From Caryophanales bacterium (lineage in GTDB: Bacteria; Bacillota; Bacilli; Bacillales; Bacillaceae_J), in NCBI GenBank assembly GCA_012840465.1, contig DULJ01000068.1, positions 1-34,288 of the forward strand: a stretch of 34,288 bases of DNA, given 5' to 3'. The notes below the pieces were generated by a model that was not told the DNA's origin, ran no database searches, and saw only the letters and a program-made list of their open reading frames with translations. Numbering within the stretch: the first letter of the stretch is position 1; every line of letters starts with the position of its first letter. Positions 24,513-33,875 of this stretch are shown here, in pieces. A program made the translations under genes and the position numbers.

Positions 24513-25709
24513 GTGAGTATAGTAATTTTAGACAAGGTAAAACAAATCAAAACGTTAAATAACATCGCAGAAAGTGGGCTAAATGTATTTAACGAAAATT
24601 ACAAAATTGACAACGACAGTGAAAACCCTGATGCTATTCTTTTACGCAGCTTTAACATGCATTCTTTGGAATTAGGCGACAACTTAAAGGCAATTGCACG
24701 TGCTGGTGCCGGCGTGAACAATATTCCGATTGAAAGATGCACAGAGCGCGGAATCGTTGTGTTCAATACGCCAGGAGCAAATGCTAACGCAGTAAAAGAG
24801 CTTGTGTTAACTTCATTAATAGCTTCTTCACGCAACCTTTTCTCTGGTATTCAATGGACTAGGACTTTAGTGGATGAAGGTGACCAAATCCCTAAGCTAG
24901 TAGAGGCTGGAAAGAAGCAATTCGTTGGTAAAGAAATTAAAGGTAAAACTCTTGGCGTAATTGGCTTAGGTGCGATCGGTGCACTTGTGGCTAACGATGC
25001 TCTTGACTTAGACATGGATGTAATTGGCTATGACCCATATATCTCCGTTGATTTAGCTTGGAAGCTTTCTCGAAATGTAAAACGCGCGATGACACTTGAA
25101 CAGGTATTTGCAAACGCCGATTATATTACTGTCCATGTACCAGTTGTTGAAAGTACTAAAGGCATGTTCAATGCAGAAGCATTTAAATTAATGAAGACAG
25201 GTGTTCATATTTTGAACTTCTCACGTGGTGAGCTTGTAAATGAAGCTGATATGGCTGACGCACTTGAAAGTGGTATCGTTGGAAAATACATTACTGACTT
25301 CCCGAATGAAAATGTATTGAAGATGAAAAATACAGTATGCATACCTCACCTTGGTGCTTCTACTGAAGAGTCTGAGGAAAACTGTGCAGTTATGGCTGCA
25401 CGCCAAATGAAGGAATTCTTAGAAACTGGTAATATCAAAAACTCTGTGAACTTCCCTAATGCATACTTGGAGTACACAGGAAAACGCCGTGTGGCTGTAT
25501 TCCATAAAAATGTTCCAAATATGGTTGGTCAAATCACAAATGCGGTCTCTAATTACAACTTGAATATTGCAGATATGGTGAATAGAAGCCGTGGCGATTA
25601 CGCTTATACAATGATCGACATTGACGGTGATGTAAATGGTGAAGTTCTTCCTAGTATTGAGGAAAGAATCAACCAAATTCCTAACGTTGTAACAATTAAT
25701 ATTTTCTAA
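24513..25709 (+). CDS. serA: D-3-phosphoglycerate dehydrogenase family protein
   Basis: A 398-aa enzyme for the first step of serine synthesis, oxidising 3-phosphoglycerate with NAD. It has a substrate domain, a Rossmann domain with GVIGLGAIGALVAN (about 147-160), NTPGANANAVKEL (about 86-98), the catalytic arginine in NFSRGELV, PHLGASTEES with the catalytic histidine, and a C-terminal ACT domain (about 320-398) for feedback by serine or another amino acid. GTG start after AGAGGAGA. Length matches the shorter Bacillus form that often sits beside serC; serC is absent here. The upstream ZTP riboswitch may raise its expression when one-carbon units are short. Confidence 0.88.
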   Translation: MSIVILDKVKQIKTLNNIAESGLNVFNENYKIDNDSENPDAILLRSFNMHSLELGDNLKAIARAGAGVNNIPIERCTERGIVVFNTPGANANAVKELVLTSLIASSRNLFSGIQWTRTLVDEGDQIPKLVEAGKKQFVGKEIKGKTLGVIGLGAIGALVANDALDLDMDVIGYDPYISVDLAWKLSRNVKRAMTLEQVFANADYITVHVPVVESTKGMFNAEAFKLMKTGVHILNFSRGELVNEADMADALESGIVGKYITDFPNENVLKMKNTVCIPHLGASTEESEENCAVMAARQMKEFLETGNIKNSVNFPNAYLEYTGKRRVAVFHKNVPNMVGQITNAVSNYNLNIADMVNRSRGDYAYTMIDIDGDVNGEVLPSIEERINQIPNVVTINIF

Positions 25710-25736
25710 GATTACAAGTGAACTAGACAAAATGAA

Positions 25737-25777
25737 AGAGCCGCATCCTTCGCAAAAAGGGTGCGGCTTTTAGTTTT
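25737..25777. terminator. Terminator between serA and cstA
   Basis: A 12-bp stem with one wobble (AGCCGCATCCTT 25739-25750, AAGGGTGCGGCT 25757-25768) is followed by TTTTAGTTTT; the A-rich left flank could serve the convergent cstA. Confidence 0.8.
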
Positions 25778-25836
25778 ATTAATTTCCTCTTCTTTTTCAT
25801 TCACAATCTTACGATATTCCGGACTGCAGCAACCCA

Positions 25837-27288
25837 TTAGGCGACATCGTCCCAATCTGAAATATCTTCTTCAAGCGGCAGCTTGTTTGCCCGAGCTTTT
25901 TTAGCAGCATTAAAGAACAAGATAACAAGAATTGTAGTGCCAATTGTACCGCCAATCCACGCGATGTTCATCGATAACCCAAAGCCAATCTTTGCATTTA
26001 AGATATAGGTGATAACCATTAACAGCATAAAGATTCCTGGGATTAATGAAATCCAGTAATTTTTCTTTGCAATGTATAAATACATCGCGCCAACAAACAG
26101 AGCGATTACAGCGGTAGCTTGGTTAGCCCAGCTGAAATATCTCCAAAGGAGATTGAAGTCAATTTGCGTAAGAACAACTGAAATAGCGAATAATGGAATC
26201 GCGATCCATAAACGGCTTGAGAATTTCCTTTGGGCAATATTAAAGTATTCAGCAATAATCATCCGAGCACTACGGAAGGCAGTATCTCCAGATGTAATAG
26301 GTAATACGACAACACCAAGAACGGCAATCGTTCCGCCAATCGCACCGAGCATCATCGTAGAAACTTCACTAACAATTAATCCAGGTCCACCTGACGCAAG
26401 CATTTCATTCAAGCCACCATAGCCATCGAATAAGCTCATTGCCGCAGCTGCCCAAATCATCGCAATAATACCTTCGGCAATCATCATGCCGTAGAAAATT
26501 TTGCGGCCTTGTTTTTCCTTTTGCGTTGTCCGTGAAATAATGGGCGTTTGTGTTGCATGGAAACCTGAAAGAGCTCCACAAGTAATTGTAAAGAATAATA
26601 ACGGGAATATTGGTGCATGATCAGGATGGAAATTTGATAAAGAAAGCTCTGGAATTGGTGCACCCTTTACAATCAAACCGATACCCACACCTAAAGCACT
26701 AATTAAAAGTACAGCCCCGAAATACGGATAAAGGCGTCCAATAATTTTATCAACTGGTAATAATGTAGCTAAAATATAATATAGGAAAATAACTGCAATA
26801 ATAATTCCAAGTGCAATCTTACCGTTCATTAATACATGTAATAAGCTTGCTGGTGTCGAAACAAATACTGTACCAACTAATAAAAGAAGAAGAACAGCGA
26901 AGGCATTAACAACGTGCTTCATTGCTTTTCCTAAAAATTTGCTTGCCAGTTCAGGTAAATGCGCTCCACGGTTTCGAATGGAAATCATTCCTGTTAAATA
27001 ATCGTGTACTGCCCCGGCGAAAATACAACCAACCACGATCCAAATAAAAGCAACCGGTCCGTATAAAGCACCCATAATCGGTCCAAATACTGGTCCTGTT
27101 CCGGCGATATTTAGTAACTGAATTAGTGAGTTTTTTGCAGTGCTCATCGGCACATAGTCCACACCATCATTATTAACATAAGCAGGTGTTGCACGCTCTT
27201 CTTTGACCCCGAAGATTTTTTCAATGAATTTGCCATAGGTGAAATAACCGAGGATTAACAGAACAATACCTACAAGAAATGTATACAT
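25837..27288 (-). CDS. cstA: CstA-family (carbon starvation / pyruvate) transporter
   Basis: A 483-aa membrane protein with about 12-13 helices of the CstA family, whose E. coli members CstA and BtsT import pyruvate and peptides. Family motifs include IAGTGPVFGPIMGALYGP (about 62-79), GAVHDYLTGMISIRNRG, CGALSGFHATQTPIISRT and VVLPITSGDTAFRSARMI. I chose ATG 27286-27288, spaced properly from AAGGGGG; the TTG just before it is closer. The LytS/LytR-like pair directly upstream, in the same direction, suggests it is their target, as BtsSR controls BtsT. A cre match lies between them. Confidence 0.9.
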   Translation of the reverse strand: MYTFLVGIVLLILGYFTYGKFIEKIFGVKEERATPAYVNNDGVDYVPMSTAKNSLIQLLNIAGTGPVFGPIMGALYGPVAFIWIVVGCIFAGAVHDYLTGMISIRNRGAHLPELASKFLGKAMKHVVNAFAVLLLLLVGTVFVSTPASLLHVLMNGKIALGIIIAVIFLYYILATLLPVDKIIGRLYPYFGAVLLISALGVGIGLIVKGAPIPELSLSNFHPDHAPIFPLLFFTITCGALSGFHATQTPIISRTTQKEKQGRKIFYGMMIAEGIIAMIWAAAAMSLFDGYGGLNEMLASGGPGLIVSEVSTMMLGAIGGTIAVLGVVVLPITSGDTAFRSARMIIAEYFNIAQRKFSSRLWIAIPLFAISVVLTQIDFNLLWRYFSWANQATAVIALFVGAMYLYIAKKNYWISLIPGIFMLLMVITYILNAKIGFGLSMNIAWIGGTIGTTILVILFFNAAKKARANKLPLEEDISDWDDVA

Positions 27289-27309
27289 CAATTTTCCCCC
27301 TTTACTTAA

Positions 27310-27323
27310 TGGATACGTTTACA
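27310..27323 (-). promoter_or_regulatory. Catabolite-responsive element (cre) before cstA
   Basis: On the minus strand TGTAAACGTATCCA matches the cre consensus TGWAARCGYTWNCW at 13 of 14 positions. It lies just downstream of a TATACT -10 (about 27329-27334), where CcpA would block transcription. No good -35 is present, which fits activation by the LytR-type regulator. Confidence 0.55.
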
Positions 27324-27445
27324 ATCCTAAGTATAATTGACAAGTAGCCTACTGGGGGAAATTAGGATTAACAGGTCGGAAATTCATGTTAACATGTATA
27401 AATCGGCAGGTAAGATGCATTAGGATAAATTGAAATTCGATGCTG
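27324..27445 (-). promoter_or_regulatory. cstA control region with possible LytTR sites
   Basis: A perfect 12-bp palindrome CATGTTAACATG (27385-27396) is flanked by two ACCTG elements (minus strand) and by two TTAGGAT copies. LytTR regulators bind direct repeats, so these are candidates only. Confidence 0.3.
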
Positions 27446-28180
27446 TTAAATTTCTAGTCTCATTCTTAATGCCTTGACATAATTGCGACTAACCGATAAT
27501 AATTCATCTCTTCCTTCTACTTGTAATTGATAGGCTCCATTAAACCATGGGGTGAGTCGTGTTACATATTTTAAATTAACAAGATAGCCTTTATGGATTC
27601 GGAAAAAGTGGAAGAGGGCTAATCTATTTTCTAAATCCTTTAGTGGTGTTTTTACTTCAAACTCACCTGCCTTTGCTATTATTCTTGTTATCTTTTCCTC
27701 TCTGAAAATATAAAGGATGTCATTCGGGTCAAGATAAAAAATTTCACCATCTGCATCAACAGCAAGCTTTCCGGTAGGTTTTTCAGGAATTTGGTTCTGG
27801 ATAGGCGTACTTAATTTCCTTTCAATCCGCTCAATCGTTTCTTTTAATTGCTCTTCATCATATGGTTTTAGTAAATAATCAATAGCATCATATCGAAAAG
27901 CTTCCACAGCAAACTCCGGGAAGGCTGTCGCAAACACAATTAGCGGCGGTTTTTTAAGTTCAATTAAAGCTTTTGCAACCTCAATTCCGTTCATGAGAGG
28001 CATCTCGACATCTAAGAAAACAACGTCGGGCTGAAGCTGAATAGACTTCATAATAGCAGCTTCTCCTGTTTCCGCTTCGCCAATAATTTGAATGCTCGGA
28101 TGGGACTCAAGTAAAAACTTCAGTTCATCACGGTTATATAATTCATCATCAACGATTACGGTTTTGATAGATAAATCCAT
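27446..28180 (-). CDS. LytR/BtsR-type response regulator
   Basis: A 244-aa two-component regulator: receiver domain (residues about 6-120; acidic pocket Asp11/Asp12, phosphoacceptor Asp57, Lys105 region in YLLKPY) and a LytTR DNA-binding domain (about 140-240, FFRIHKGYLVNLKYV). Its ATG immediately follows the kinase stop, with GAGGGAG inside the kinase gene, so the two are co-translated. It probably activates cstA just downstream when the kinase senses its ligand. Confidence 0.9.
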   Translation of the reverse strand: MDLSIKTVIVDDELYNRDELKFLLESHPSIQIIGEAETGEAAIMKSIQLQPDVVFLDVEMPLMNGIEVAKALIELKKPPLIVFATAFPEFAVEAFRYDAIDYLLKPYDEEQLKETIERIERKLSTPIQNQIPEKPTGKLAVDADGEIFYLDPNDILYIFREEKITRIIAKAGEFEVKTPLKDLENRLALFHFFRIHKGYLVNLKYVTRLTPWFNGAYQLQVEGRDELLSVSRNYVKALRMRLEI

Positions 28181-29920
28181 TTATATCACTCCCTCGTAAG
28201 TTGGGATGGAAAAGTCAATTTCTGTCCCTTCACCTGGGTTACTTTTTATTTTAAGTGCCGCTTGGTCTCCGAACATCATCGTTAGCCTGCGGTTTACATT
28301 GTATAAAGCAAGACCGGTTCCTTTTTCGGATTGGAGCCGGGGCTGCCCAATTTGTTCAACACGTTCCTGGCTCATTCCTTCCCCATTGTCTTCAACCAGA
28401 ATACTTGTTACGTGATCCTTCTTTTTAATAGTAATTTTAATAATACAGTTGGCTTCCTTATTCTTAAAGCCATGCTTGATCGAGTTTTCAACAAGCGGCT
28501 GCAAGGTAAGGGGTGGAATATTTTGCTTTAGGGCATTTTGGTCGATATCGTACACGACCTCCAATTTGTTTACAAATCTTGTTTCTTCTATTGATAAATA
28601 AGCTTTGACATGATTTAGTTCCTGATCGAGCAATGTCATACTTTGGGTTGTTACGTTTAAGTTCTGTCTTAAATAATGGGACAATGAGAGAAGCACCTTT
28701 CTTGCCTTTCTTGGATCAACGCGAACAAGCGACACAATGGTAGTAAGGGTGTTGAATAAAAAGTGTGGGCTTATTTGGGCCTGCAGGGCTTTAATTTCTG
28801 CTTCCTTTGCCAATTGATAAGCCTTATCTACATCGGCTAGTTCAAGTTGGTTGCTCATCATCGAGCTTAGTCCGCTAATCAACTCGATGACAACATTTGT
28901 AATCTCTTTCTCCGTTCGAAAATAAAACTTTAACGTTCCTATCGTTTTACCGCGTTGTTTAAGTGGGGCAATCACAACCGCACCGAGAGGACAGGCCTCT
29001 ACTCGACACTGGATGGATTGCTGGTCCCCGGTAACAATCTTTCCTTGTTTAATGGCATCTAGTGTAATCTGGGTCTGAATGGCACTATGGGGACGATGAT
29101 GTTCACTACCTTGTCCAACATGTGCCAGTATTTCAGTTCTATTTGTCATTGCAACCGCTGTCGTTTGTAACTCTTTATGAATAATATGGCAAACAGCGTC
29201 GGCGGATTCGTGGGTAAGTCCGCCTCTTAAATAAGCAAGTGTCTGGTCGGCAATACGCAGCGTTTTCTGGGCTTGTACAGCCCCGGCCTTTTCTTCTTCA
29301 TTGATCATACTTTTAATAATTAATAGGAATAAAGCAGACCCCAGACCGTTAGCGACAATCATCGGTATCCCAATAATCTCAACTAATGTGAGAGCCTTTT
29401 CAAAGGGACGGGCAACGAGTAAAATGATCAGCATTTGGATTGACTCTGCTAAAACTCCAATTAAGAAAGCTAGCTCCAGCTTTACATGTTTATTTTTTTT
29501 GTAAAACATCCCAGAAATAAATCCCGCAATAATGGTTGCCAAACCGCAAGCAACGGCAGTAAACCCACCTAAAGTAAACCGATGCAGCCCAGCAATTAAG
29601 CCCGTCCCAATCCCAACTCGATAACCACCAAGAAGCCCGCCTAAAACAGCACCGATGACCCGTGAATTGGCAATCGCTTCGTCTGAGGAAAGATCAGTAA
29701 TCCAACGGCTAAATTGCTGACTTTCTGTATCAAGGCTTAGCCCTGTATAAGTACCAATAATGCCGAACGAGCCAAAGAAAATAATTGCAAGAATCTGCTG
29801 TTTGCCCTTTAGCTCTTCCTGGTAAATCATATCCCGGAAAAATTTAAATCTAGTTAAAATAAAGGCAATCGTTACAATGATGCCAAGTCGTTCCATCATC
29901 GTAATTAATAATTCAAACAT
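28181..29920 (-). CDS. LytS/BtsS-type sensor histidine kinase
   Basis: A 579-aa membrane kinase with a 5TMR-LYT sensor (hydrophobic helices to about residue 205, containing NSRVIGAVLGGLLGG and GLIAGLHRFTLGG), a GAF-like domain (about 225-360), a His_kinase domain with AQISPHFLFNTL (His386) and an HATPase (LQPLVENSIKHGF, VEDNGEGM, GTGLALYNVNRRL). LytS-type kinases include the pyruvate sensors BtsS and YpdA of E. coli, and the adjacent CstA transporter supports pyruvate or a similar signal here. ATG is preceded by AAAGGGG. Confidence 0.9.
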   Translation of the reverse strand: MFELLITMMERLGIIVTIAFILTRFKFFRDMIYQEELKGKQQILAIIFFGSFGIIGTYTGLSLDTESQQFSRWITDLSSDEAIANSRVIGAVLGGLLGGYRVGIGTGLIAGLHRFTLGGFTAVACGLATIIAGFISGMFYKKNKHVKLELAFLIGVLAESIQMLIILLVARPFEKALTLVEIIGIPMIVANGLGSALFLLIIKSMINEEEKAGAVQAQKTLRIADQTLAYLRGGLTHESADAVCHIIHKELQTTAVAMTNRTEILAHVGQGSEHHRPHSAIQTQITLDAIKQGKIVTGDQQSIQCRVEACPLGAVVIAPLKQRGKTIGTLKFYFRTEKEITNVVIELISGLSSMMSNQLELADVDKAYQLAKEAEIKALQAQISPHFLFNTLTTIVSLVRVDPRKARKVLLSLSHYLRQNLNVTTQSMTLLDQELNHVKAYLSIEETRFVNKLEVVYDIDQNALKQNIPPLTLQPLVENSIKHGFKNKEANCIIKITIKKKDHVTSILVEDNGEGMSQERVEQIGQPRLQSEKGTGLALYNVNRRLTMMFGDQAALKIKSNPGEGTEIDFSIPTYEGVI

Positions 29921-30024
29921 AATGAACTTCCCCTTTATGGGTCTTGTCCCACCCGGAAATGTAAGCTTATAACTATAATAACAATTTTTTTATTACTCGT
30001 AATTATATTTCCGGGCAGGGCAAG

Positions 30025-31011
30025 TTAATTTTGATAATAGTTAGTAAACCAACTTACAAATCTTTTAATGCCTTCATCAATGGACACTTGCGGGTGATAA
30101 TCAATATCTTTTTCGAGCCCACTGATATCAGCATAGGTTTCGACTACATCTCCCGGCTGCATTGGTAACAGAACCTTTTGAGCCTGTTGACCAAGATGTT
30201 TTTCAAGTGTTTCTATAAATCTATTTAACTGTTCCGGTTTATTATTACCAATATTGTATATTTTATGTGGGGCTGCAGAATCTGTGGGCGGGCCTTTTTT
30301 CAATAACCGCATGATTGATTCAATGACATCATCAACATACGTAAAATCCCGCTTCATATTGCCGTGGTTATAAACATGGATCGGCTTTTGATTGATGATC
30401 GCATCGGCAAACGTAAACAAAGCCATATCTGGCCGTCCCCATGGTCCATATACTGTGAAAAACCTCATTCCTGTTGCCGGCAAATTATACAAATGGCTAT
30501 ACGTATAAGCCATTAACTCATTTGCCTTTTTCGTTGCAGCATAAATACTAACTGGATGGTCGACACGGTCCTTAATCGAAAAAGGGGTCTTTTTATTATT
30601 TCCGTATACTGAACTAGATGAGGCATACAAGAGATGTTCAACTTTCCACCTTTTACAGCATTCCAATATATTCGTAAAACCAACAAGATTCGATTGGATA
30701 TATTGATGCGGGTTTTCCAAGCTGTACCGGACGCCAGCTTGTGCAGCCAAGTGGATAACTATGGGAAAGTGATATTGTTCAAATAGACTTTCTAACAGTT
30801 CCAGGTTTTCAATAGAACCTTTGATAAAAGTAAAATGGGGATCGCTTTTTAAAATAGTTAATCGATCTGTTTTTAGTTTTGGATCATAATATTCATTTAA
30901 ATTATCGATACCAACTACAGAAAATCCTTCATCTAATAATCTTTTTGACAAATGAAATCCAATAAACCCGGCACTTCCTGTTACAAAGATACGATTAATA
31001 GGTTGTTTCAC
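30025..31011 (-). CDS. UDP-glucuronate 4-epimerase-like NAD-dependent epimerase (YtcB-like)
   Basis: A 328-aa extended short-chain dehydrogenase. GSAGFIG (about residues 12-18) binds NAD; the SSSSVYG serine region and YAATK (about 157-161) supply the catalytic Tyr and Lys. NLNEYYDPKLK, LAAQAGVRYSLENP and RPDMALFTFADAI are typical of UDP-glucuronate epimerases. It should interconvert UDP-glucuronate and UDP-galacturonate. In B. subtilis the like gene ytcB lies next to cotS/cotSA, as here. GTG start after AGGAGG. A possible sigma-K promoter on this strand (AC-N17-CATAGAAATA, 31052-31080) would fit late sporulation. Confidence 0.85.
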   Translation of the reverse strand: MKQPINRIFVTGSAGFIGFHLSKRLLDEGFSVVGIDNLNEYYDPKLKTDRLTILKSDPHFTFIKGSIENLELLESLFEQYHFPIVIHLAAQAGVRYSLENPHQYIQSNLVGFTNILECCKRWKVEHLLYASSSSVYGNNKKTPFSIKDRVDHPVSIYAATKKANELMAYTYSHLYNLPATGMRFFTVYGPWGRPDMALFTFADAIINQKPIHVYNHGNMKRDFTYVDDVIESIMRLLKKGPPTDSAAPHKIYNIGNNKPEQLNRFIETLEKHLGQQAQKVLLPMQPGDVVETYADISGLEKDIDYHPQVSIDEGIKRFVSWFTNYYQN

Positions 31012-31169
31012 TATTAAATTTTCCTCCTTTCTTTTTCCAAAGGACTTTCTATATTTCTATGACAAGAAGGTGTTCCGCGTTTGAGAGATTTGCACAATTG
31101 TAGAAATTTTGTAAAGGCAATGTAAAAAATAGTCCTTTTTATCATGGAGCTTCTAATGAGGCTGTCTAT

Positions 31170-31196
31170 ACACATTCGTTTAAACTCCATAGATTG
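31170..31196 (+). promoter_or_regulatory. Possible sigma-K promoter of the coat-gene operon
   Basis: AC (31170-31171), a 16-nt spacer and CATAGATTG (31188-31196) match the sigma-K pattern AC-N16/17-CATANNNTA except for the last base. Position ahead of a coat gene supports it. Confidence 0.4.
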
Positions 31197-31238
31197 GTAA
31201 AAGGCAAACATCCTAAAGAAACTCATAGGAGGAGAAAA

Positions 31239-32645
31239 ATGAGCAAAAAGGATAAGAAGGAGAAAACCGTCAAAGCGGAAAAAACCGCCAAGGTGGAGAA
31301 AACTTCAAAGTCAGAAAACGTAAAAGCAGATAAGACTGTTAAGGCGGAAAAAACAACGAATAAAAAGATAGAGAAAACCACGAAGGAGGCAACCATTCTC
31401 ATCGGGCCGTGGTTGGAAGAGGAGCTGCTGCGGGGAGATACCGGGGAGGAGTTTTATGTTCCAGATTACATTATTAAAATGGCCGAGGATGTTTTAAAGC
31501 ACTATAACCTATCTGTTAAAAGCATGACGTGCATTACGACCAAGTCCGATAAAGGCGGTGCCATCTGGAAGCTTGAAACGGATGCCGGTCCGAAAAGCTT
31601 GAAGCTACTACACAGGAGACCAACGAGAAGTATGTTTAGCCTTGGTGCACAGGAATATTTAGTTGATGTTCAAAAAGCCAATGTGCCTCCACTTGTAAAA
31701 ACGAAGGATGGAGAAAATTACCTTGTAATGGGCGGCAAATGCTGGTTTGTAGCGGAATGGATTGAACCGCTGTACCCTGTCACAAAGGATTTAGAGGGTG
31801 CCAAACATCTTTGTCGCGCCCTTGGTGAATTCCATCGCTTAAGTCAAGGTTATGTGCCGCCTGCAAAATCCGAGCTGCCATCGCGCTTATATAAATGGCC
31901 GAAGAATTATCAAAAAGTAATAGACAAAATGGATTGGTTCCGAAATCTAGCAAAAGCCTATAGTGAAATGCCTGCAAGTTCGCTTCTTTTAAGTGTGGTA
32001 GATCAATTTGAAGAGCAGGCCAAAAGAGGATTAGAAGTGTTAACCCAATCTAGCTACAATGAATTAACTAAACTTGGCAATGAAGCTTGGGGATTGGTTC
32101 ACCAGGACTATGGCTGGTCAAATGGGCAAATGGGTGAGAAGGGCATGTGGGTGATTGACCTTGATGGGGTAGCCTATGACATTCCGATCCGTGACTTAAG
32201 AAAACTAATTACAGGTACGATGGCAGATTTATACACATGGGATGTAACATGGGTACGGGAAATGATCAAAGCCTATCATGAAGCCAACCCAATTTCAAAG
32301 GAACTCTATGAAATTTTAATGATTGATCTAGCGATGCCAAGCGAATTTTATAAGAATGTGAAGGAAGTAGTCTATGAGCCAGAGGTCTTTTTAAATGAAG
32401 AAACGGCAGCGATGATTAACACCATTGTCGAAACCGATAAGACAAAATGGCCAGTGCTCGAACAAATTAAAAATGATTGGGGCAAAGTTGAAAAGACAAA
32501 GGAAAGCCGCAGCAAGGAAGAGAGTAAACAAGTAAAGCAAGAAAAGCAAGAAGGGCGGAATATGGACAAACGCAATAATGAAGATAGCAAATCAAAAAAG
32601 GATGAAAAGAAAAATGACAAAAAGGATGGGAAAAAGAAAAAATGA
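31239..32645 (+). CDS. CotS-family spore coat protein with Lys-rich ends
   Basis: A 468-aa spore coat protein of the CotS/CotI family, which has an aminoglycoside-phosphotransferase/kinase-like fold. Core residues are intact: HQDYGWSN (HxDxxxxN catalytic loop) and VIDLDG (metal-binding DxD) at about 290-310. The core (about 55-425) is flanked by a repetitive Lys/Glu N-terminus (units like KAEKT, KVEKT, KADKT, residues about 4-50) and a Lys/Asp/Glu-rich C-terminus (about 425-468) that could bind other coat layers. ATG 31239 is chosen because TAGGAGGAG precedes it; the TTG at 31194 is not supported. It overlaps the glycosyltransferase start by ATGA. Confidence 0.85.
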   Translation: MSKKDKKEKTVKAEKTAKVEKTSKSENVKADKTVKAEKTTNKKIEKTTKEATILIGPWLEEELLRGDTGEEFYVPDYIIKMAEDVLKHYNLSVKSMTCITTKSDKGGAIWKLETDAGPKSLKLLHRRPTRSMFSLGAQEYLVDVQKANVPPLVKTKDGENYLVMGGKCWFVAEWIEPLYPVTKDLEGAKHLCRALGEFHRLSQGYVPPAKSELPSRLYKWPKNYQKVIDKMDWFRNLAKAYSEMPASSLLLSVVDQFEEQAKRGLEVLTQSSYNELTKLGNEAWGLVHQDYGWSNGQMGEKGMWVIDLDGVAYDIPIRDLRKLITGTMADLYTWDVTWVREMIKAYHEANPISKELYEILMIDLAMPSEFYKNVKEVVYEPEVFLNEETAAMINTIVETDKTKWPVLEQIKNDWGKVEKTKESRSKEESKQVKQEKQEGRNMDKRNNEDSKSKKDEKKNDKKDGKKKK

Positions 32646-33781
32646 AAGTATTAATGATCTGTACTGAAAAACTTCCAGTTCCTCCTGTTCGCGGTGGCGC
32701 TATTCAGACATATATAGCCGGTATCCTTCCGTATTTAGGAAAGGCTCATGATATTACTGTACTTGGAGTTGACGATCTATCCCTTCCGGACGAAGAAACG
32801 GTTGCTAAGATTCACTATGTCCGCATACCGGGAAAAGCATTAGAGGTTTATAAAGAAGGGGTCGTGCAGCATTTAGAGTCCAACCACTATGATTTAATTC
32901 ATATCTATAATCGTCCCCGCTTAGTCCTTCCGGTTCGAAACGTTGCACCAAATTCAAAAATAACATTAAGCATGCATAACGATATGTTTAATCGTGAAAA
33001 GATTAAGCCCGAAGAGGCAGAAGCCGCATTACAGGAAGTTTCCCAAATTGTAACCGTAAGTAACTATGTGGGAAATGTAATTAAAGAGCTTTATCCAGAA
33101 GCGGAACCCAAGCTTAATAAAATTTACTCCGGTGTTGATGTTGACCGCTTTTTACCTGCCACCCATCCAAATATGAAAAAAATCCGCGAAAATATTCGTA
33201 AAGAACATGGTTTGGACAATAAAACCGTCCTTCTTTTTGCCGGCAGACTGTCCACAAGTAAGGGTGTAGACAAACTAATTAGAGCAATCCCAGACTTAGC
33301 CAAGAAAAATAAAGATATCGCCTTAGTCATCGTCGGCAGTAAATGGTTTAGTGAAAATGATATTACCGATTATATTGCGTATGTAAAAGCACTCGCGAAA
33401 AGGCTGCCAATCCCTGTCGTATCAACTGGCTTCGTAGCACAAAGTGAGATTCAAAACTGGTTCGCTGCTGCTGATGTATTCGTTTGTACATCTGTTTGGC
33501 AGGAACCGCTGGCCCGTGTGCATTACGAAGCCATGGCTTCAGGACTTCCAATCGTAACAACCGCAAGAGGTGGCAATCCAGAGGTCATTCTTTCGAAGGA
33601 AAATGGCCTCATTGTAGACAATCCGGAGGACCCAGCCAATTTTACAAAAGCCATTTCAGAAATCCTTTCCGATAAAAGTATAATGAAAAGGATGGGCATA
33701 AAAAGCCGTGACCTTGCTCTCTCCCTTTACACATGGGACCGCGTCGCCGAGGAACTGTTGAATGTTTGGAAAAAGGCATAA
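32642..33781 (+). CDS. CotSA-like family 4 glycosyltransferase
   Basis: A 379-aa GT-B glycosyltransferase, close to B. subtilis CotSA (377 aa) and YtcC in length and pattern. It has an acceptor domain with an N-terminal PPVRGGAIQTY glycine loop and a Glycos_transf_1 domain with LLFAGRLSTSKGVDKLIRA and the EPLARVHYE (E-x7-E) nucleotide-sugar motif. It probably adds a sugar, perhaps made through the epimerase nearby, to a spore-coat component. The start is translationally coupled to the CotS-family gene; its own ribosome binding site (GATGGG) is weak. Confidence 0.87.
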   Translation: MKVLMICTEKLPVPPVRGGAIQTYIAGILPYLGKAHDITVLGVDDLSLPDEETVAKIHYVRIPGKALEVYKEGVVQHLESNHYDLIHIYNRPRLVLPVRNVAPNSKITLSMHNDMFNREKIKPEEAEAALQEVSQIVTVSNYVGNVIKELYPEAEPKLNKIYSGVDVDRFLPATHPNMKKIRENIRKEHGLDNKTVLLFAGRLSTSKGVDKLIRAIPDLAKKNKDIALVIVGSKWFSENDITDYIAYVKALAKRLPIPVVSTGFVAQSEIQNWFAAADVFVCTSVWQEPLARVHYEAMASGLPIVTTARGGNPEVILSKENGLIVDNPEDPANFTKAISEILSDKSIMKRMGIKSRDLALSLYTWDRVAEELLNVWKKA

Positions 33782-33790
33782 CAAATGTGA

Positions 33791-33813
33791 GTCACAGGGT
33801 CGCCCCCTGTGAC
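33791..33813 (+). terminator. GC-rich hairpin after the glycosyltransferase gene
   Basis: GTCACAGGG / CCCTGTGAC stem ends 32 nt after the stop codon; no T-run follows, so it may act together with the hairpin at 33825. Confidence 0.5.
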
Positions 33814-33824
33814 CCACAAAATAA

Positions 33825-33875
33825 AAAAGCCGAATATAGGTTGGAATTTGACTAATCTATACTCGGACTTTTTGC
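33825..33875. terminator. Bidirectional terminator
   Basis: AAAAAAGCCGAATATAG on the left pairs, with one bulge and one wobble, with CTATACTCGGACTTTTT on the right. Confidence 0.6.

Noticed and set aside
26072-26422. 116-aa open frame opposite cstA
   Set aside because: It is antisense to a conserved transporter gene and has no start signal.
29952-30015. CCCGGAAAT...ATTTCCGGG inverted repeat as a terminator
   Set aside because: The 46-nt loop and lack of a T-run make termination doubtful. It may be part of the kinase promoter, but I could not support a specific role.
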